A stretch of 64,000 nt of DNA from Odiellus spinosus (lineage: Eukaryota; Arthropoda; Arachnida; Opiliones; Phalangiidae). The DNA lies in contig CAWUCO010000001.1 in assembly GCA_963920705.1 (NCBI GenBank), forward strand, positions 1,325,982-1,389,981, read 5' to 3'. Positions 1-8,880 of this stretch are shown in pieces (position 1 is the first letter of the stretch; each line of letters opens with the position of its first letter). Both the position numbers and the translations under genes were made by a program. Under the pieces are notes generated by a model that ran no database searches, was not told the DNA's origin, and saw nothing but the letters and a program-made list of their open reading frames with translations.

Positions 1-178
1 TGCGATCTATTTGCTTTCCACCAATGTGCTTCGCTACGACTGACATGGTACTTTCGGCTTTGTTGCTAGTTAAACCCGTAATTAATTTGCTCGCCTTGTC
101 TGCGACTCTAATAGCTGAGGACTTCAAACCTCTTTTTATATCTATTGGCATGCTATCAGAGAAGGGGCTACCCTTTGG
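1..178 (-). pseudogene. Coding-like fragment left of the Polinton
   Basis: Read on the minus strand this stretch is open, entering from beyond the window edge. The translation looks like protein, with a run close to TSNKAEST followed by VVAKHIGGKQ. Short runs of this kind (asparagine or glutamate-rich, then GGK) occur in several uncharacterised transposon-encoded proteins of invertebrates. The frame stops looking like protein where the C-rich Polinton end begins, so the Polinton may have inserted into it. The fragment is too short for a family call. Confidence 0.25.
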
Positions 179-194
179 CGGATTTCCGAATCCG
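179..194. repeat. Short terminal hairpin, left Polinton end
   Basis: CGGATT and AATCCG form a 6-bp stem around TCCG. The same core (GCGGATT...GAATCC) sits in the larger hairpin at the right end, so both are probably related terminal features. Confidence 0.5.
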
Positions 195-249
195 TCCCTT
201 CCCCCTTTCCTCCCCCCTAGAAATTTCGCCCCCCCTCCCTACCCCCCTT

Positions 250-430
250 AAAATCCGCCAACCGGGAGCACCTTTTCCCCTTCCCTTCCCCCCTTAAAGT
301 CCGCCAACAGGGAGCACATTTTCCCCTTCCCTTCCCCCCTTAAAATCCGTCAACAGGGAGCACTTTTCCCCCTTCCCCCTCCTAGAGTCCGCCAACAGGG
401 AGCACTCTCGCCCCCCTAAAATCTGCCAAC
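250..430. repeat. C-rich tandem repeat of about 46 bp in the left end
   Basis: Units begin near 250, 296, 342, 384 and 418. Each starts with a version of AAAATCCGCCAACAGGGAGC and ends in a C-rich run. The last two units are shortened to 42 and 34 bp. It forms the outer, poorly conserved part of the left terminal region. Confidence 0.8.
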
Positions 431-727
431 GGGTAGCATTCCGGTACCCTCCGGCTTCTACTGTGTCTCGTTCTTCCTGTAGGTCTCCTAGAAAAAGATA
501 GGCTTAAAATCGGCTTCAGCTATACCAACCCCTGTAGGTCTGCGGCTAGAAAAAGATAGGCTTCAACATAAATAAAAACCACAGTTTCAAAGACAAAGTC
601 TCGCAAAAATCATTTTTATTGTTGCAAATTATACATTTTTATTTAATATTGCAACTCAAGGCTTCTTTTAGATTGCGTCGTTGCGAGAATACCAACAAAT
701 TATCGACTCTTAAAGAGCACCTACGTC
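418..727. repeat. Left terminal inverted repeat of the Polinton
   Basis: The reverse complement matches 10368-10741 at most positions, including the stretch AAAGACAAAGTCTC (about 590) and the tandem-repeat core AGAAAAAGATAGGCTT. The inner 100 bp matches the 3' coding end of the right-hand terminal gene, so on the minus strand it still reads as that gene's C-terminus (SQRRNLKEALSC). The left copy has one 58-bp unit fewer than the right. Confidence 0.9.
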
Positions 728-1175
728 TCACAAAAACATTTTTATTGACAAATATCTTACACGCTATACATTTTAGTTCCATTATAACAATTTATATCCA
801 TTTTTGTTCGCAATTTATACGCATTATTTTTTACACAATCCAACTTTTCCCGACCGTAGCCGATATCTGAAATCTTGTCTTCATCTAAACGAGAAATGAT
901 CAACACGTATTTGAAATCGCAAGTTTCTTAACCAAATTAAATATCAAATAGCAACGAACATACACTAAGCAAATACAAGGTTAATAGAATAAATATCTAC
1001 CCATTAGCTCAAAATCTTAAAAAATACCGTTAATTTAAAATAGTAGCTCACGTTTTTTCCAAGTATGACAGCGATGCGACTCGTTCAGTTGGGGTACGGC
1101 CGAGTGTATGGCCCGTACGTAAAATCCTGGCGCTACATTCCAACGATTTACAATGGCATGAGACAGTTCCGAGTT
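728..1175. other. Left inner flank, no gene seen
   Basis: AT-rich sequence between the inverted repeat and the first minus-strand reading frame. I see no supported coding region. A short echo of the terminal repeat (ACATTTTTATTG near 735) sits at its outer edge. Confidence 0.5.
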
Positions 1176-1295
1176 TTATTCCGCAGTGATTGATTTGTTT
1201 ACCGCGAATTCGAAAAAATTTTCCATCCTTTGCCGGATAGCCACGGCATCAGCCGCACCCCGAATCTTTTGTAATCTCCCCTTCTTTTTCGGCAT
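1176..1295 (-). CDS. Small basic ORF, 39 aa, unknown
   Basis: An ATG-initiated minus-strand frame with a lysine-rich start (MPKKKGRLQK) and an amphipathic middle. It lies downstream of the larger decayed minus-strand gene and in a different frame, so it could be a small gene or a displaced piece of that gene. I do not recognise it. Length alone does not exclude chance; its charge pattern is the only support. Confidence 0.25.
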   Translation of the reverse strand: MPKKKGRLQKIRGAADAVAIRQRMENFFEFAVNKSITAE

Positions 1296-1339
1296 GGGGT
1301 CCAGCTACGTTTCAACGAAATAGCGGTTACTCGTGGGCT

Positions 1340-1870
1340 TCACCGCCCAGGGTCCCGTCCTTTTCTTAAATCCTTTTTCCTTATGGCTTGGAACTTTTCA
1401 ATGTTATTTCACCATTTCTGTATAGCAGACCGACAGTACTGTTCATCAACACCGTTTTCTATGTCCTCTCTACCTATTTCCCCTCGCAGGTGGTCTAAAA
1501 TGTCGTCTGTAAACAGGTTGGGTAAGAGTATAGAAATAGCTACACCTCGGAGTTTAACCTTAAAATACACTGTGCACTTGTACAAAAAACTAGAACGCTT
1601 CCTTCTGCTAAAAAAAGTTCAATTATACGTGAAAGGCGATTATACGCGGCTATGGTTTAACGATTGAACGGTGTTTGGTTTCAAGTCGATCTTTATGTCA
1701 TAGTGCTGAACCCAAAAATTCATAAATTCAAGAACACCGATAACTATCAAAAGGGTTAATAGGAGGATTAGATTTTGTGGTTTTTTTATCCAAAATTCTC
1801 GAGAGAGCTGTAGATTCGGGCGGTATGTCCATCTTGGTGGTTTAGAGTCAAGTGTCGCTTCTTTTGCAAG
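1340..1870 (-). pseudogene. Decayed minus-strand gene with one membrane segment
   Basis: One minus-strand frame stays protein-like for about 175 codons, interrupted by TAA at 1640-1642, TGA at 1619-1621 and TGA at 1409-1411. The first part has a basic aromatic stretch (PPRWTYRP), then a hydrophobic helix (ILLLTLLIVIGVLEF) suited to span a membrane, then a charged segment. The second part reads KLRGVAISILLPNLFTDDIL and continues acidic. No ATG lies in frame at the start; an ATG at 1830-1832 is in another frame. It is transcribed outward, away from the virion block, with a TATA box upstream at 2001-2009. The product is unknown; a lost Polinton accessory or early gene is the simplest reading. 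Confidence 0.42.
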
Positions 1871-2000
1871 TCAATCGCGAGGTCACTACGCGAACCGCGC
1901 GCGCGAAGGGGGTGGACTGTCACCGCGAATCGCGAACCGCGGCGCGTCAATTATATCGCGAAACGTTCATACACGTAAAACACGTTCAGGCCTGCCTGAT

Positions 2001-2009
2001 ATATTTATA
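2001..2009 (-). promoter_or_regulatory. TATA box for the left minus-strand gene
   Basis: On the minus strand this reads TATAAATAT, about 130-170 bp upstream of the decayed gene at 1340-1870. No other core element is certain. Confidence 0.45.
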
Positions 2010-2292
2010 CGTGGCGCGAAATATTAGAAAACCCCGTATTTAGAAATAATCACAAGATCCAAAATCACATATAAAAACTTACATCAACATTTTTTGTTAA
2101 ATGAGACATGTTTTAACCGTAACGTCTACCGTCATCTATAATCGAATACAAAATGGCTCTTTCGTGTTAAATCTGCGTAATCTGAACGACTAATTCCAGT
2201 TCAATGTTTCAGATAAGATCAAGGTTATTTCAATGTATCACTGAAAACTCCATTGTACGATATTTGGTCGGTGTTTGTATTTGGGAAACGTG

Positions 2293-2350
2293 GGTTTTAC
2301 GTTTATGCGGGTAATATTTCCCCAAACAAATGCACTTTTGAAATAATTTC
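2293..2350. repeat. Internal inverted repeat, left arm
   Basis: Its reverse complement matches 8376-8436: the shared core is AAATTATTTCAAAAGTGC, then TTTGTTTG and GGAAATAT, then AACGTAAAACC after a small gap. Both arms sit just outside the virion gene block and face outward, upstream of the outer genes on each side. Confidence 0.8.
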
Positions 2351-2434
2351 GCTGACATGAAAGTTTAAAAACAATAAACGCTATTTCGTGTTAAATAATA
2401 TATTAGTGAGTGCATGGTGATGGGTGAGCGAGTG

Positions 2435-2442
2435 TATAAATA
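2435..2442 (+). promoter_or_regulatory. TATA box for the virion gene block
   Basis: TATAAATA lies 56 bp upstream of the ATPase ATG at 2498, the first gene of the plus-strand block. Distance and sequence suit a eukaryotic core promoter. Confidence 0.6.
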
Positions 2443-2497
2443 CGCCACACTTTTAGCGTCGGATCCATTTTAGGACAAGCATTCAACCAAGATCGTC

Positions 2498-3110
2498 ATG
2501 ATCCCATTTTATCACCCGTTAAACGCCATCATGGTGGGACCCTCCCAATCAGGAAAGACTCAGCTAGTTTTAAAATTACTCGACCACAAGTCCGTAATGT
2601 TCTCGCCATCATTTAACGAGATTCACTGGTATTACGGCGAGTGGCAACCCTTTTTCAACACTTTGAAAGAAACAGTGACTTTCAAGCCAGGCTTACCCGA
2701 CCGAATACAACGGTAGCAAGCCGTGTCTTTTAATCATCTATGACCTAATGTCCGAGAATAAGGGACAAATCGGAGCGCTATTTACGAAAGGAACCCATCA
2801 CAGGAACCTAAGCGTGATTTTCATTAGTCAAAACTTATTCCACCAATCAAAGGACTCACGCGATATATCTCTGAATGCTCACTATCTCATCTTAATGAAA
2901 TCACCCCGTGACAAACAACAACTCGCAACAATAGCTCGTCAGATGTTCCCGGATAAATGGCGTTTTGTAGTCGACGCGTATCGGGACGCTACGGGTCCGG
3001 CCTTCGGATAAATTTTACTGGACATGAAACAACAGTGTCCTGAAAACCAACGGGTTAGAACATTGATTTTTCCGGGGGACTCGTGCGTCGTGTACGTCCC
3101 GAAGGTATAA
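2498..3110 (+). pseudogene. Polinton genome-packaging ATPase (FtsK/HerA-A32 type), broken
   Basis: Family role: pumps the DNA genome into the preformed capsid. The first frame (2498-2716) has Walker A GPSQSGKT at residues 14-21. Near 2698 the frame shifts; the continuing frame contains a Walker B-like LLIIYDLM and a later SVIFISQN strand typical of the family. A second lesion is an in-frame TAA at 3009-3011, in a place where relatives usually have an aromatic residue before the ILLDMKQ strand; the frame then runs to a natural stop at 3108-3110. Total length of about 200 codons fits Polinton ATPases. It follows a TATA box and leads the virion block. With the shift and the stop it cannot be made as one protein. 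Confidence 0.88.
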
Positions 3111-3148
3111 AACGGGGATAGGGTGGTGAATACCGTCAAAGGTGAAGA

Positions 3149-3484
3149 ATGCCTTACGCGGTAAAGTCGCAAAGAGATTTGCTCTCTGTTCTGGCCAATT
3201 CGAGACGCGCGCAACGTAGGGCTTTATTGAAAAACGCCAAGAAATCGTTAATCGACGCTATAGCCGAGTGTGTTCATAACACCTTGTACGGCAACGTAAC
3301 ATTAAATAAGGCCCAAGTAAAGAAATTGGCTAGACATTCTACAAAATTAAGAAAGATTGCCAACAAGAAATTAGCTTGGAAAGTTAAACGCGACATCCTA
3401 GTTCAAGAAGGAGGAGGTTTTTTCTCACTCCTCTTTCCCATCGTTTCATCTCTGATTGGCGCCATAGCCGGAAACCAGTCTTAA
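3149..3484 (+). CDS. Small basic Polinton protein with hydrophobic C-terminal tail
   Basis: This 111-codon frame is intact. It is strongly basic (RRAQRRALLKNAKKSL near the start, repeated KK and KR through residue 90) and ends in a glycine-rich hydrophobic tail (GGGFFSLLFPIVSSLIGAIAG). Small basic proteins with this plan sit between the ATPase and integrase in many arthropod Polintons and adintoviruses. A DNA-condensing or membrane-active virion role is suggested by composition only. A TATA-like TATAAAAC lies at the end of the ATPase about 45 bp upstream. The next gene starts 2 bp after its stop. Confidence 0.7.
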   Translation: MPYAVKSQRDLLSVLANSRRAQRRALLKNAKKSLIDAIAECVHNTLYGNVTLNKAQVKKLARHSTKLRKIANKKLAWKVKRDILVQEGGGFFSLLFPIVSSLIGAIAGNQS

Positions 3485-3486
3485 TC

Positions 3487-4076
3487 ATGCAGTACGCTCA
3501 GAAAATGTTACTCGTCCCTAACTCGGCTCTCAAAGACGACCCCTTTGCGCACCAACAAAAACAAGTCGTAACTTCGTTAGACGGTGAAATGCTCTCTATT
3601 TTGGATAGAAAGGATTTGGATGATAGTTCGAAATGGCGTTTGTACGAACAGGCGCTAAGAGGCATACTAACTTGCATAATATCGCTAAACAACCAAATCA
3701 AATATTGATAGAGGACGTCCCTAGTAAGGGTTTGAATTTAACTTGGCTGGACGACGTTCCTCTTAGATATATATCCAGTGTTCAGAAGCTCGTTGACCAG
3801 ATCGACGATATTCCCCACAAGATTAGGTGGTCAGAAACGGATAAAATAATTGTGAATAACTCTGTAATACCGGTTTCTAACATTAGGGACATTGCACTGG
3901 AATTTGTCAGACCGACGTATGGTACGAAACCGCGGGGTTATTACGCTTTCACCAACTTGCTAGGTAAGTTCATGCCTCAAACAGCGTCACCGCTCCCTAA
4001 ACTCCCCTTATCAAGCTTGAAAAAAATTAACATCATCCCCCCTATCAGGCGTGAAAAAACTAACACCATCCCCCAA
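3487..4076 (+). pseudogene. Leader protein upstream of the integrase, frameshifted
   Basis: The frame from 3487 begins MQYAQKMLLVP, has an acidic middle (LDGEMLSILDRKDL) and a helical WRLYEQALR stretch. It ends at 3708, but similarity to a protein-like frame is lost near 3660 and continues in the frame of the following ORF (SVQKLVDQIDD, then the VIPVSNIRDIALEF strand). Proteins with this two-part plan, an N-terminal KM.LVP motif and a short I.GSN-like strand, are common but uncharacterised partners of the integrase in arthropod Polintons. The second half reads straight into the integrase without a stop, which is unusual. Function unknown. Confidence 0.6.
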
Positions 4077-5179
4077 ATGGACGCCGTACAGGACAACTCC
4101 GAGATCCTAAGAGATATTTACTTTAGACCAGACCACGAAGGAAGTTTCGGAGGTGTGGAAAAACGGTATTCAGCCGCCAAATCGCATGGAGTTACGAGAC
4201 AAGAAGTTAGAGATTGGCTTAAGGGAGAAGAGGCGTACACCCTACACAAGAGGGTTTTTAAAAAGTTCAAGCGAAACAAGGTGTTGGTACATAATATAGC
4301 TGACCAATACCAAGCCGACCTTAATGATATGCGGTCATTATCCAAACTTAATGACGGTTACAACTACATTTTGACAGTAATCGATTGTTTTAGTCGTAAA
4401 GTCTGGGGTGTACCCCTGAAAACTAAATCCGGTACGGCGATCAAGAAGGTATTTAGCGATAAAGTTTCATTCAAGTTACAAACTGACAAGGGGACTGAAT
4501 TTAAGAACAAACATTTTCAAGCCTATTTAAAAGAAAAGGGCGTAAAATTTTTCACTAGCGAAAACGATGATATTAAAGCGTGTATGGTCGAACGATTAAA
4601 CCAAACCCTGAAGGCCCGGATGTACAGATATTTTACTAAAAACAACACCAAGAGATACATTGAGGTTTTAGATGATCTGGTTAAAGCTTACAATAGTTCG
4701 AGACATTCGACCATAAAAATGGCCCCCGATGAGGTTTCGGAAAAGAACGTCCTTAAAGTTCTAAATAATATCTATGGGAAATACTTCAACGAGAAAAAAC
4801 TTTGGAAAGAAGGGCAGAAAGATAAACCAAAGGGGCTGAGAGTGGGGGATTACGTTCGTGTTAGCCGAAACAAGATGATTTTTGAAAAAGGGTATGACGA
4901 AAATTGGACCTTGGAGATTTTTAAAATTACCGGGTTAGTAGAAAGATATCCACCCGTATACAGGCTGGAAGATTCATCGGGAGAGCCTATAAAAGGAGTG
5001 TTTTATACTCAAGAGCTTCAGTCAGTCGACAGACCCGCGACTTACAAGATAAAGTTTTACGTAAGCGTACCAGCAAAGGACAGAAAGAGTTGTTCGTGAA
5101 GTGGTTAGGTTACCCCGAATCAATGTCCAGCTGGATTCACGCTCAAGATGCAGTCTCCCTTATACCTAACGCTTCCTAG
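4077..5179 (+). pseudogene. Polinton integrase (rve, DDE) with frameshifted chromodomain
   Basis: Family role: inserts the element DNA into the host chromosome. An internal ATG at 4077 starts the integrase-like part; the same frame is open upstream to 3633. Catalytic residues, numbered from the 3633 frame, are D229 (QADL), D285 (LQTDKGTEF) and E320 (MVERLNQTLK); D285 and E320 are exactly 35 apart, so the catalytic core looks intact. After an SH3-like segment the frame shifts at about 5048. The next frame carries a chromodomain with ELFVKWLGYP and the W of the SSWI motif, ending at 5177-5179. The last 30 bp overlap the penton gene. The core may be intact but the targeting chromodomain is detached. 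Confidence 0.92.
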
Positions 5180-6005
5180 TAATGCTAGTATGAAAATTTA
5201 CGCTGATAACACTACCGCCCGTTACTCTACCAAACTATCAAAAGCTATACAATTGGAGGGGAATGATTGGGAGGTGGCCTTAGTTGAGATTATATACCCC
5301 TTATCTTTTCACAATATTAAGGAAGACGAAGGTCACGTCCAGCTAATGGTAAACGAGCCCCTACGACTAGCAGGACCCCCGGATAAAGTTCGATCTACGG
5401 GCGGCGCGGTTGATCATCTAGAGGCATCACCTCTGGTAGGCCACACTTTTACTATCCCTGGAGGTTATTATGTGAGTTTGTCTCTATTAATAAAACAACT
5501 ACACATTGGTCTTGAGTCGTGGAAATACAGCGGTAGGTTTTCAATTATGGATGATCCCCTTTCTAATCACACAAGTATATCTGTTACACGTTCCTCAGTA
5601 CTAGTCTTTTCCCCAGTTCTTACCAGGTTATTAGGGTTCAAGAATGAGTTTTAAATCTTTAGTTACCCAACTAACAAGGCTGAATTAAATTTTAAAAGCG
5701 ATGCACCTGCTAAATTAAACTACTTTGTTCCCGATCAGCTGTTCGTCTACTCTGATATCGTAAGCAATGAGCTAGTAGGTGATACGGTAGCCCCCCTGCT
5801 CCGTATCGTTAGTGTCGAGGATAGACCCCATGGTTCGGTAATAACGAAAACATTCGATTCACCTCACTACGTTAAAGTTGCTAAACGCTATTTTGATACG
5901 TTGGAAATGGATATAAGGACAGGCTTAGGACAAGTTGCGCCATTCGAGTTCGGACAGAGCACGTGTAAACTTCACTTTAGACCATGCCCAAACCACACGT
6001 CTTAG
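5148..6005 (+). pseudogene. Minor capsid (penton-type single jelly-roll), one nonsense codon
   Basis: Family role: forms the capsid vertices. The start MQSPLYLTLPSNAS and the motif EGNDWEVALVEI are typical of the Polinton penton. The frame is continuous from 5148 to a stop at 6003-6005 except for a single TAA at 5652-5654. Beyond it the frame continues with FVYSDIV, VGDTVAPLLR and VAPFEFG, all expected C-terminal strands, giving about 285 codons. No frameshift is needed, so this gene is one base change from open. Its end overlaps the next gene by 22 bp and its start overlaps the integrase tail. Confidence 0.9.
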
Positions 6006-6388
6006 AATCACGCACCTGTGCGTATCGTGAATACTATCTCGACCAGGCTGGCGGTGGGGTTTCTAAAGTCTTTGTAGGCACCCCTAATCAGAAAGGACAT
6101 GGTATCGGTAGTATGCTCAAGGGTTTGTTCCGCTGGGCCAAGCCTTTATTAATTAGGGGGGCGAAACATTTGGGCGTCAAGGCTGCTACGACTGGCTATA
6201 AAATTCTTGGTGACGTGGCCGAAGGCCAAAATGTAAAAACCGCCGCTAAACGTCGGTTTGTCGAGACTATGGATGAAATTGTCAACCCCCAGGAAGGTTC
6301 GGGTGTTATAAAGAGACCCAAATTGAAACACCTGTCAGTCGTGAACAGGAAGCCGAGGAAGATAACGCGCGATATTTTCTCGTCCTGA
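5984..6388 (+). CDS. Polinton virion protein with GIGS motif (pVI/pX-like role suspected)
   Basis: An intact 134-codon frame. The N-terminal half has a YYLDQAGGG stretch and then GHGIGSMLKGLFR, followed by a helix (KPLLIRGAKHLG) and an EGQNVKTAAKRR segment; the C-terminus is basic (KRPKLKHL, RKPRKITRDIFSS). Proteins with this Gly motif, amphipathic helix and basic tail sit between penton and major capsid genes in Polintons and adintoviruses. They have been compared with adenovirus core or membrane-active proteins; that comparison is by architecture only. It starts inside the penton gene and ends 7 bp before the major capsid gene. It is one of the few undamaged genes of the element. Confidence 0.72.
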   Translation: MPKPHVLESRTCAYREYYLDQAGGGVSKVFVGTPNQKGHGIGSMLKGLFRWAKPLLIRGAKHLGVKAATTGYKILGDVAEGQNVKTAAKRRFVETMDEIVNPQEGSGVIKRPKLKHLSVVNRKPRKITRDIFSS

Positions 6389-6395
6389 TAAAATA

Positions 6396-7644
6396 ATGTT
6401 ATCCCTCGAAGCTCTTAAGAGCGAACTCGACATTTTCGCACCAACACCCACCCAGACCAGCATCGAACATTCACAATGTACTTGGTACAAACCTTTATCT
6501 GCTCTAAACGATAGCTCAACTGTTGAATACCAAATTCCAGGCAATGGCGACTACTATATTGATTTGGCGCACACTATGCATTATACACGTCTTAGTGTTA
6601 CCAAAGACGATGGCGGTATATTGCCGGACGACGCTGTAATGGGTCTCGTAAATCAACTCTAGTGACACCCGCTGCAAACAATTACTCTTATCGTGCTGCA
6701 TTGAATCGCTCTTAAATTACGGGGCGGACGCCAAAACCTCTCATCTGATTTCCGCCGGCTGGGTCAAAGACGAGGGTGGAAAGATGGATGACCTGACCAA
6801 CAACGCGGGATTTCTCATTAAAAAAAAAGCCGTTGAAAAATCTATTGACATTGAATTTTACTGCCCAGTGTTTTGCGACGTTTTTAACATTCCCTAATAT
6901 CTGATGAACGGTGTTGATGTTAAAGTGTCTTTTGCAAGAAACAAGGATGCATTTGTTGTAATGCTCAAAGAAACCGCGAGTCTAAAAGACTGCAAAATTA
7001 ATCACAAAGAAGACGGCTTGAACGTCCGTAAAGTCAAACTTAGCCCTAAAATACTGTTAGCGCACGAAGCGGCTCTAGCCAGGAGTGCGGCCCAATATAA
7101 TTTTACCCGTACGGAGATTAAAACGAAAACCCTGGCGGCGCTCACCCAAAGTCAGAGTTTCGACAATATATACTTGGGCGCTTTACCTACGAGGGTCATA
7201 ATTGGTTTGGTCTCCAACAAAGCGTTCAAAGGTAGTTACGTCGACAACCCATTCAACTTTAAGCACTACGACTTAAACCATTTGGCCTTGTACGTTGATA
7301 ACGACCAGGTTCCTTCGAAGGCCTTGTCCCCAAATTTTACTAAAAAGCTGTTTATGAGAGAGTATTGTACGATCTTTTCGGGTTGAGGAATACATTACTG
7401 GGACAACGGTAATGACATTTCACCGTTCGAGTACGCCAATGGATCTACATTTTACGCGTTCGATTTGACGCCAGACATTTCTGCAAATAACCGTAATCAT
7501 TGGAATCCGGTTAGACAAGGTCAGTTGCGTTTGGACTTGGGATTCGCCTCAGTCTTGCCTGACGCTGTTGTCTGCGTGGTCTATTCGGAGTTTCAGAGCC
7601 TTATTCAGATTGATAAAAATAGGAACGTTATTGTCGATTATTAA
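6396..7644 (+). pseudogene. Major capsid protein (double jelly-roll), heavily broken
   Basis: Family role: hexon-like main shell protein. The N-terminus (DIFAPTPTQTSIEHSQCTWY, then DYYIDLAHT) and later motifs (LMNGVDVKV, NPFNFKHYDLNHL, FDLTPDI, a final RNVIVDY) match Polinton major capsids. Lesions: the frame shifts near 6655 with loss of roughly 15 residues compared with relatives, shifts again near 6700, then has TAA at 6895-6897 and TGA at 7384-7386. Both nonsense codons lie in otherwise continuous sequence. The stop at 7642-7644 overlaps the protease ATG (TAATG). This copy cannot make a shell. Confidence 0.92.
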
Positions 7645-8110
7645 TGGCCGGAACAACCACTACTGATTTGATTTACGCTTTATCAAAAACACCTTGTTTC
7701 TCGGTGTTTACCCGTCAGATAGACTACCCTCTAAAATAACCAAATACCCCACAGCTCTGGTTATAAACTTTGACCGACAACATGACCGTGGATCGCATTG
7801 GGTGGCTGTATTTATCGACGGTTTTCGTAAAGTCTACTACTTTGACAGCTTTGGATTACAACCATTTATACCAGCCATCCGTAAATTTCTAAACTCCAAC
7901 TGTCGGAAATGGTCCTGGGGGAAAAGACAACTTCAGAGTCTCGAAAGCGACGTTTGCGGGCCGTACAGTGCCCTTTATCTCATACACAGAAGCCATCGTA
8001 AAAGCACCAAAACCTTCTTGAAAGGATTTTCTAAGAATCATCATCTAAATGACACGAAGATCGCCAGAAGATTCGTAAAGCATATCCTACGACTGCGTAC
8101 GCACGTTTAA
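7644..8110 (+). pseudogene. Adenain-type cysteine protease (C5-like), N-terminal frameshift
   Basis: Family role: cleaves virion proteins during maturation. The ATG at 7644 overlaps the capsid stop. The frame from it reads MAGTTTTDLIYALSK and then shifts near 7690; the main frame (7694-8110) carries VYPSDRLPS and the catalytic set: His in GSHW, Asp in FDSFG, Gln in LQSL and Cys in DVCGPY. The Gln to Cys spacing of 7 equals that of adenain. All catalytic residues survive; only the N-terminal joint is damaged. It is the last gene of the virion block and three AATAAA signals follow. Confidence 0.88.
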
Positions 8111-8880
8111 AAGAAGCTTTTACATTGTATTCAAATAAATTTCTTAACCCTTTAAAAGTGAATGTTTAACCATGTTTAAAATAATGTATGTTTTGTAAGA
8201 ATTTTTCAATAAAATGTTTTGTTTTCAATAAAATGTTTTGTCTTCTATAATAATTGCGTTTTTTCATTTAAACCTACGCCTAAACCTACACCTATCTCTC
8301 CTACAAAAAAAGGAGCTGAAATTCTATGAAAACAGGTGAGTTTAAATTATGACCATTTGGTACTTTTTCGTCGGGAAAATTATTTCAAAAGTGCGCTTGT
8401 TTGTGGAAATATATAACTCCCCATCAACGTAAAACCGAGTGTTTGTGAATGCCAAGACCGTTAAAAAAGCGTAACTTTAAATTTCCAATACCCCCTTGAA
8501 ATAACGTGGGATCCCCTAACGGATTGATATATAATTGTCAATGCAGATATGGTGAAAACATTGCCAAAGGTCGCTTTAGTCTAGATTATGTAAACGCATA
8601 GTTTTGGTAATTCGACGCTATATAATTGACTTGTTTTTAGCGGAATATCCACATTTTTAGTTTTTTTTTAAATTATTATTATTATTATTGTTTTTTATTA
8701 TTATCACTATTAAAATATTATGAAACTACTTCATTTGCCCTTTTATAAGCCGATCCTAAAATGATATAAACCTACAATATTTTACGTTTTGAAATTACTT
8801 CATCACCCTTTTTTTACTACAAAAATACTTTAAATACTATAAGCCTAACATTCCTTTGATTCCTTCAGCCGTCGCCAGCC
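8111..8880. other. Intergenic region with poly(A) signals and repeat arm
   Basis: AATAAA hexamers at 8134-8139, 8208-8213 and 8227-8232 suit 3' ends of the virion transcripts; the last two lie in a short duplicated AATAAAATGTTTT. The right arm of the internal inverted repeat follows, then AT-rich sequence with a TTA microsatellite near 8670-8690. No reading frame is supported. Confidence 0.65.
8376..8436. repeat. Internal inverted repeat, right arm
   Basis: Reverse-complement partner of 2293-2350. It points toward the BIR gene, as the left arm points toward the left minus-strand gene. It is therefore probably a shared regulatory or replication element duplicated on both flanks. Confidence 0.8.

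Larger units (their letters stand above)
1871..2434. other. Divergent intergenic region
   Basis: Separates the outward minus-strand gene from the plus-strand virion block. The part near 1875-1970 is rich in CGCGAA/TCGCG words; the rest is AT-rich. It holds a minus-strand TATA box and one arm of an internal inverted repeat. The reading frame across 1852-2043 looks like a chance product of the CG-rich words. Confidence 0.5.

Noticed and set aside
24-251. Plus-strand frame rich in Pro at the left edge
   Set aside because: Its second half is just the translated C-rich tandem repeat; the minus-strand frame is more protein-like.
1852-2043. 63-codon plus-strand frame
   Set aside because: It is produced by CGCGAA-rich sequence and lies antisense to the promoter of the minus-strand gene.
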